Shown: in pieces, positions 62,590-64,000 of the stretch | Layout of the letters: each line of letters begins with the position of its first letter | Position numbering within the stretch: position 1 is the stretch's first letter | Origin: Pedobacter glucosidilyticus | Lineage (GTDB): Bacteria > Bacteroidota > Bacteroidia > Sphingobacteriales > Sphingobacteriaceae | Length of the DNA stretch: 64,000 bases | Reading direction: 5' to 3' | Assembly (NCBI RefSeq): GCF_002483235.1 | Contig: NZ_DLHN01000034.1 | Coordinates: 17,084 to 81,083 of the forward strand | Notes under the pieces: model-generated | Told to the model about the DNA's origin: nothing | Database searches by the model: none | What the model saw: the letters and a program-made list of their open reading frames with translations, nothing else | Position numbers and translations under genes: made by a program

Positions 62590-63369
62590 GCTTCCATTTT
62601 TATAAATCATTAAAGTTTTACCCTGCTTTTCAAAGTTAATATCAAGCTTTTTACCTTTATAAAAAGACGGTTGTAAAGCAATATCATGAATTAAAGAATC
62701 TGGCGTTTTTATCAAGTAAGCCACATCAATACTTAAATTATTGTTACTCAACATCAAGTATTGTTTGCTATTTAAGGTGTTCAACTTATTAAAGGTTAGG
62801 GCATATTTGCCTGTTCCTTGCAATGCACTTTCTATCTCTGTAAAATCAAAAACTTTCTTTTCATCAGCTAAATTTTCATCCAATTTTACAAATGGTAGTT
62901 TATGAAGTGCCGAATCGTTAGCGGCACTTTTTTCTTCTGCTTTTAAAAATATCCCATTTCTGTAAAAATATCTATATTCTTTATATTGATAATCTCCTTG
63001 GCTATCAGCAATCAAGAGCTTGCTTTTCTCAGTAAATAGTACAATTTCGCCATCTTCTAAAAAATACGTTTTTTCCTGGAAACCGTATTCCCCAGAATCG
63101 CCATACTCCTGATAAATAACAGGTTCGCCGTCTTTTTTATATGAACAAAAGAAATAAGCATAGTCTCCTTTACTGTAAACCGGACTTTCTGATTTTTCAA
63201 AAGAGTCTTTTAATTTCAATAAGCCTTCGGTATAAATTAATATGCTTGTATCTGTGATACTAACAGCATTAATAGAGTCTTTTACTGCCACCAAAGAGCT
63301 TTGGTTAACAGAATTACATGAAGTAATGATTCCTAAAGAACCTATTAGAAACACAACATATTTTAGCAT
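62578..63369 (-). CDS. Lipoprotein, function unknown
   Basis: A 263-residue lipoprotein starting at ATG 63369 (MLKYVVFLIGS) with a lipobox TSC (Cys18); a longer frame to 63474 runs through the LutB-like gene and is not used. The mature part has repeating strands with Tyr, Glu and Lys (SKGDYAYFFCSYKKDGEPV, YKEYRYFYRNGIF), reminiscent of a beta-sheet surface protein, but no domain is recognised. It begins 16 bases after the LutB-like stop codon and is likely on the same transcript. No function proposed. Confidence 0.7.
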   Translation of the reverse strand: MLKYVVFLIGSLGIITSCNSVNQSSLVAVKDSINAVSITDTSILIYTEGLLKLKDSFEKSESPVYSKGDYAYFFCSYKKDGEPVIYQEYGDSGEYGFQEKTYFLEDGEIVLFTEKSKLLIADSQGDYQYKEYRYFYRNGIFLKAEEKSAANDSALHKLPFVKLDENLADEKKVFDFTEIESALQGTGKYALTFNKLNTLNSKQYLMLSNNNLSIDVAYLIKTPDSLIHDIALQPSFYKGKKLDINFEKQGKTLMIYKNGSLAH

Positions 63370-63385
63370 GGTATAAGGGATAATT

Positions 63386-64000
63386 TTATTGTTTGTTTCT
63401 ATCTTTCCACTGTTTACTGAAAGATTGTTGCTCAACTTTAGGAAGCGTTCTGTTTTTTCCCCACATTTTTCCAAAGAAGGTATTCATCACAAAGTTTTTC
63501 AATTTGCCACCCACCATATCCATTTTACTTCTTTTAAGCATAGAATTTTTCCAAAAATACCAGCCTAATTTTTCTGATGAAGTAGTTAATTTCTGGTTCA
63601 CAGCATCTCTTCTGTTTAATAAAAGCATGCTATGAATATCTATTTTAACAGGGCAAACTTCAGAACATTTTCCGCATAAACTAGAGGCATAACTTAAATG
63701 CTTAAAATCTTGCATTCCTCTTAAATGTGGCGTAATGATAGAGCCAATAGGACCGCTATAAGTAGTATCATAGGTGTGTCCTCCCACATTTTTATAAATA
63801 GGGCAACCATTTAAACAAGCTCCACATCTGATACAATATAATCCTTGTCTTTGGTCTTTTTGTGCTAATAAATCTGTACGACCATTATCCAATAAAATAA
63901 CATACATTTCTTCTGGTCCATCAGTCTCGTCAGCTTTACGAGGGCCACTTAAAATGGTATTGTAAACAGTTAAGTTTTGGCCAGTGCCATGCGTAGAAAG
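63386..64000 (-). CDS. LutB/LldF-like iron-sulfur protein, 5' end outside window
   Basis: The last 204 residues of a LutB-type protein (lactate utilisation, LUD domain plus ferredoxin domain), open to the right edge of the window, so the start lies outside. Two cysteine groups for 4Fe-4S clusters are visible: CIRCGACLNGCPIYKN and CGKCSEVCPVKID. The region before them (STHGTGQNLTVYNTILSGPR, at the window edge) belongs to the LUD domain. In known systems LutABC oxidises L-lactate to pyruvate; only this gene is present, so the operon cannot be confirmed. Confidence 0.88.
   Translation of the reverse strand, partial: LSTHGTGQNLTVYNTILSGPRKADETDGPEEMYVILLDNGRTDLLAQKDQRQGLYCIRCGACLNGCPIYKNVGGHTYDTTYSGPIGSIITPHLRGMQDFKHLSYASSLCGKCSEVCPVKIDIHSMLLLNRRDAVNQKLTTSSEKLGWYFWKNSMLKRSKMDMVGGKLKNFVMNTFFGKMWGKNRTLPKVEQQSFSKQWKDRNKQ

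Noticed and set aside
63370..63474. Longer N-terminus of the last lipoprotein gene
   Set aside because: It would run through the LutB-like coding end and bury the lipoprotein signal; the ATG at 63369 gives a clean signal.

Overview
The window is a stretch of ordinary chromosome from a member of the Bacteroidota, most likely of the Sphingobacteriaceae (Pedobacter-like). The reasons are: an A+T-rich sequence; many promoters of the Bacteroidota type (TAnnTTTG at -7, almost no Shine-Dalgarno sequences); frequent TTG start codons; TonB-dependent and OMP_b-brl_3 type outer-membrane proteins; TlpA/DUF4369 thioredoxins; DUF4292; a 2358-residue SprA of the type IX secretion (T9SS)/gliding machinery; and a RemB/Wzi-like barrel beside a polysaccharide locus. 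No rRNA, tRNA, insertion sequence, prophage or CRISPR array was found.

Layout. 1-9.4 kb: a secreted esterase (5' end cut by the window edge), YceH, a phosphoserine phosphatase fused to a cut-down phosphoglycerate dehydrogenase, a sugar-nucleotide-type reductase, an atypical arginase-family protein, a TlpA-type thioredoxin, a lipoprotein and purD. 9.4-19.6 kb: an HMA-like/AraC regulator, clpS, a TonB-dependent receptor followed by a beta-propeller phytase, and two tandem outer-membrane barrel paralogues. 19.6-28.3 kb: an aldo/keto reductase, a TVP38-type membrane protein, then a polysaccharide block (WecA-like initiating transferase, WbpM/PglF-like 4,6-dehydratase, RemB/Wzi-like barrel, two glycosyltransferases). 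28.3-38.7 kb: dxs, scpA, a Gfo/Idh/MocA oxidoreductase, glyA, a lone receiver domain, and a minus-strand run rlmN-comF-beta-helix lipoprotein, then an amidohydrolase. 38.7-48.2 kb: acylphosphatase, a flippase, dut, a TPR protein, a DUF4292 lipoprotein, an EnvC-like protein, two small TatA proteins, gatA and an MltD-like lytic transglycosylase. 48.3-59.5 kb: maeB, ruvA, sprA, a half-length DUF1456 protein, gcvH, a VanZ-family protein and a previously easy-to-miss 42-residue lipoprotein. 59.6-64 kb: feoAB, a SprT-like protein, a lipoprotein and the 3' part of a LutB-like iron-sulfur protein.

How the genes work together. Several blocks concern the cell envelope: undecaprenyl-linked sugar assembly (transferase, dehydratase, glycosyltransferases, flippase), peptidoglycan turnover (EnvC-like, MltD-like), lipoprotein handling (DUF4292, possibly LolB-like), protein export (TatA pair, SprA) and nutrient uptake (TonB receptor plus phytase for phytate phosphate, FeoAB for ferrous iron). 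The rest is housekeeping: purine, serine/one-carbon, isoprenoid and central carbon metabolism, recombination and RNA modification.

No obviously new multi-gene system (defence island, secondary-metabolite cluster, mobile element) is visible. The most interesting items are the SerB/SerA-remnant/ACT fusion, a set of genes whose start codon lies only 4-9 bases after the promoter -7 element (possible leaderless mRNAs), the HMA-like/AraC fusion, the arginase-family protein with substituted metal ligands, the phytase-receptor pair with a hairpin between them, and the tiny lipoprotein after vanZ.
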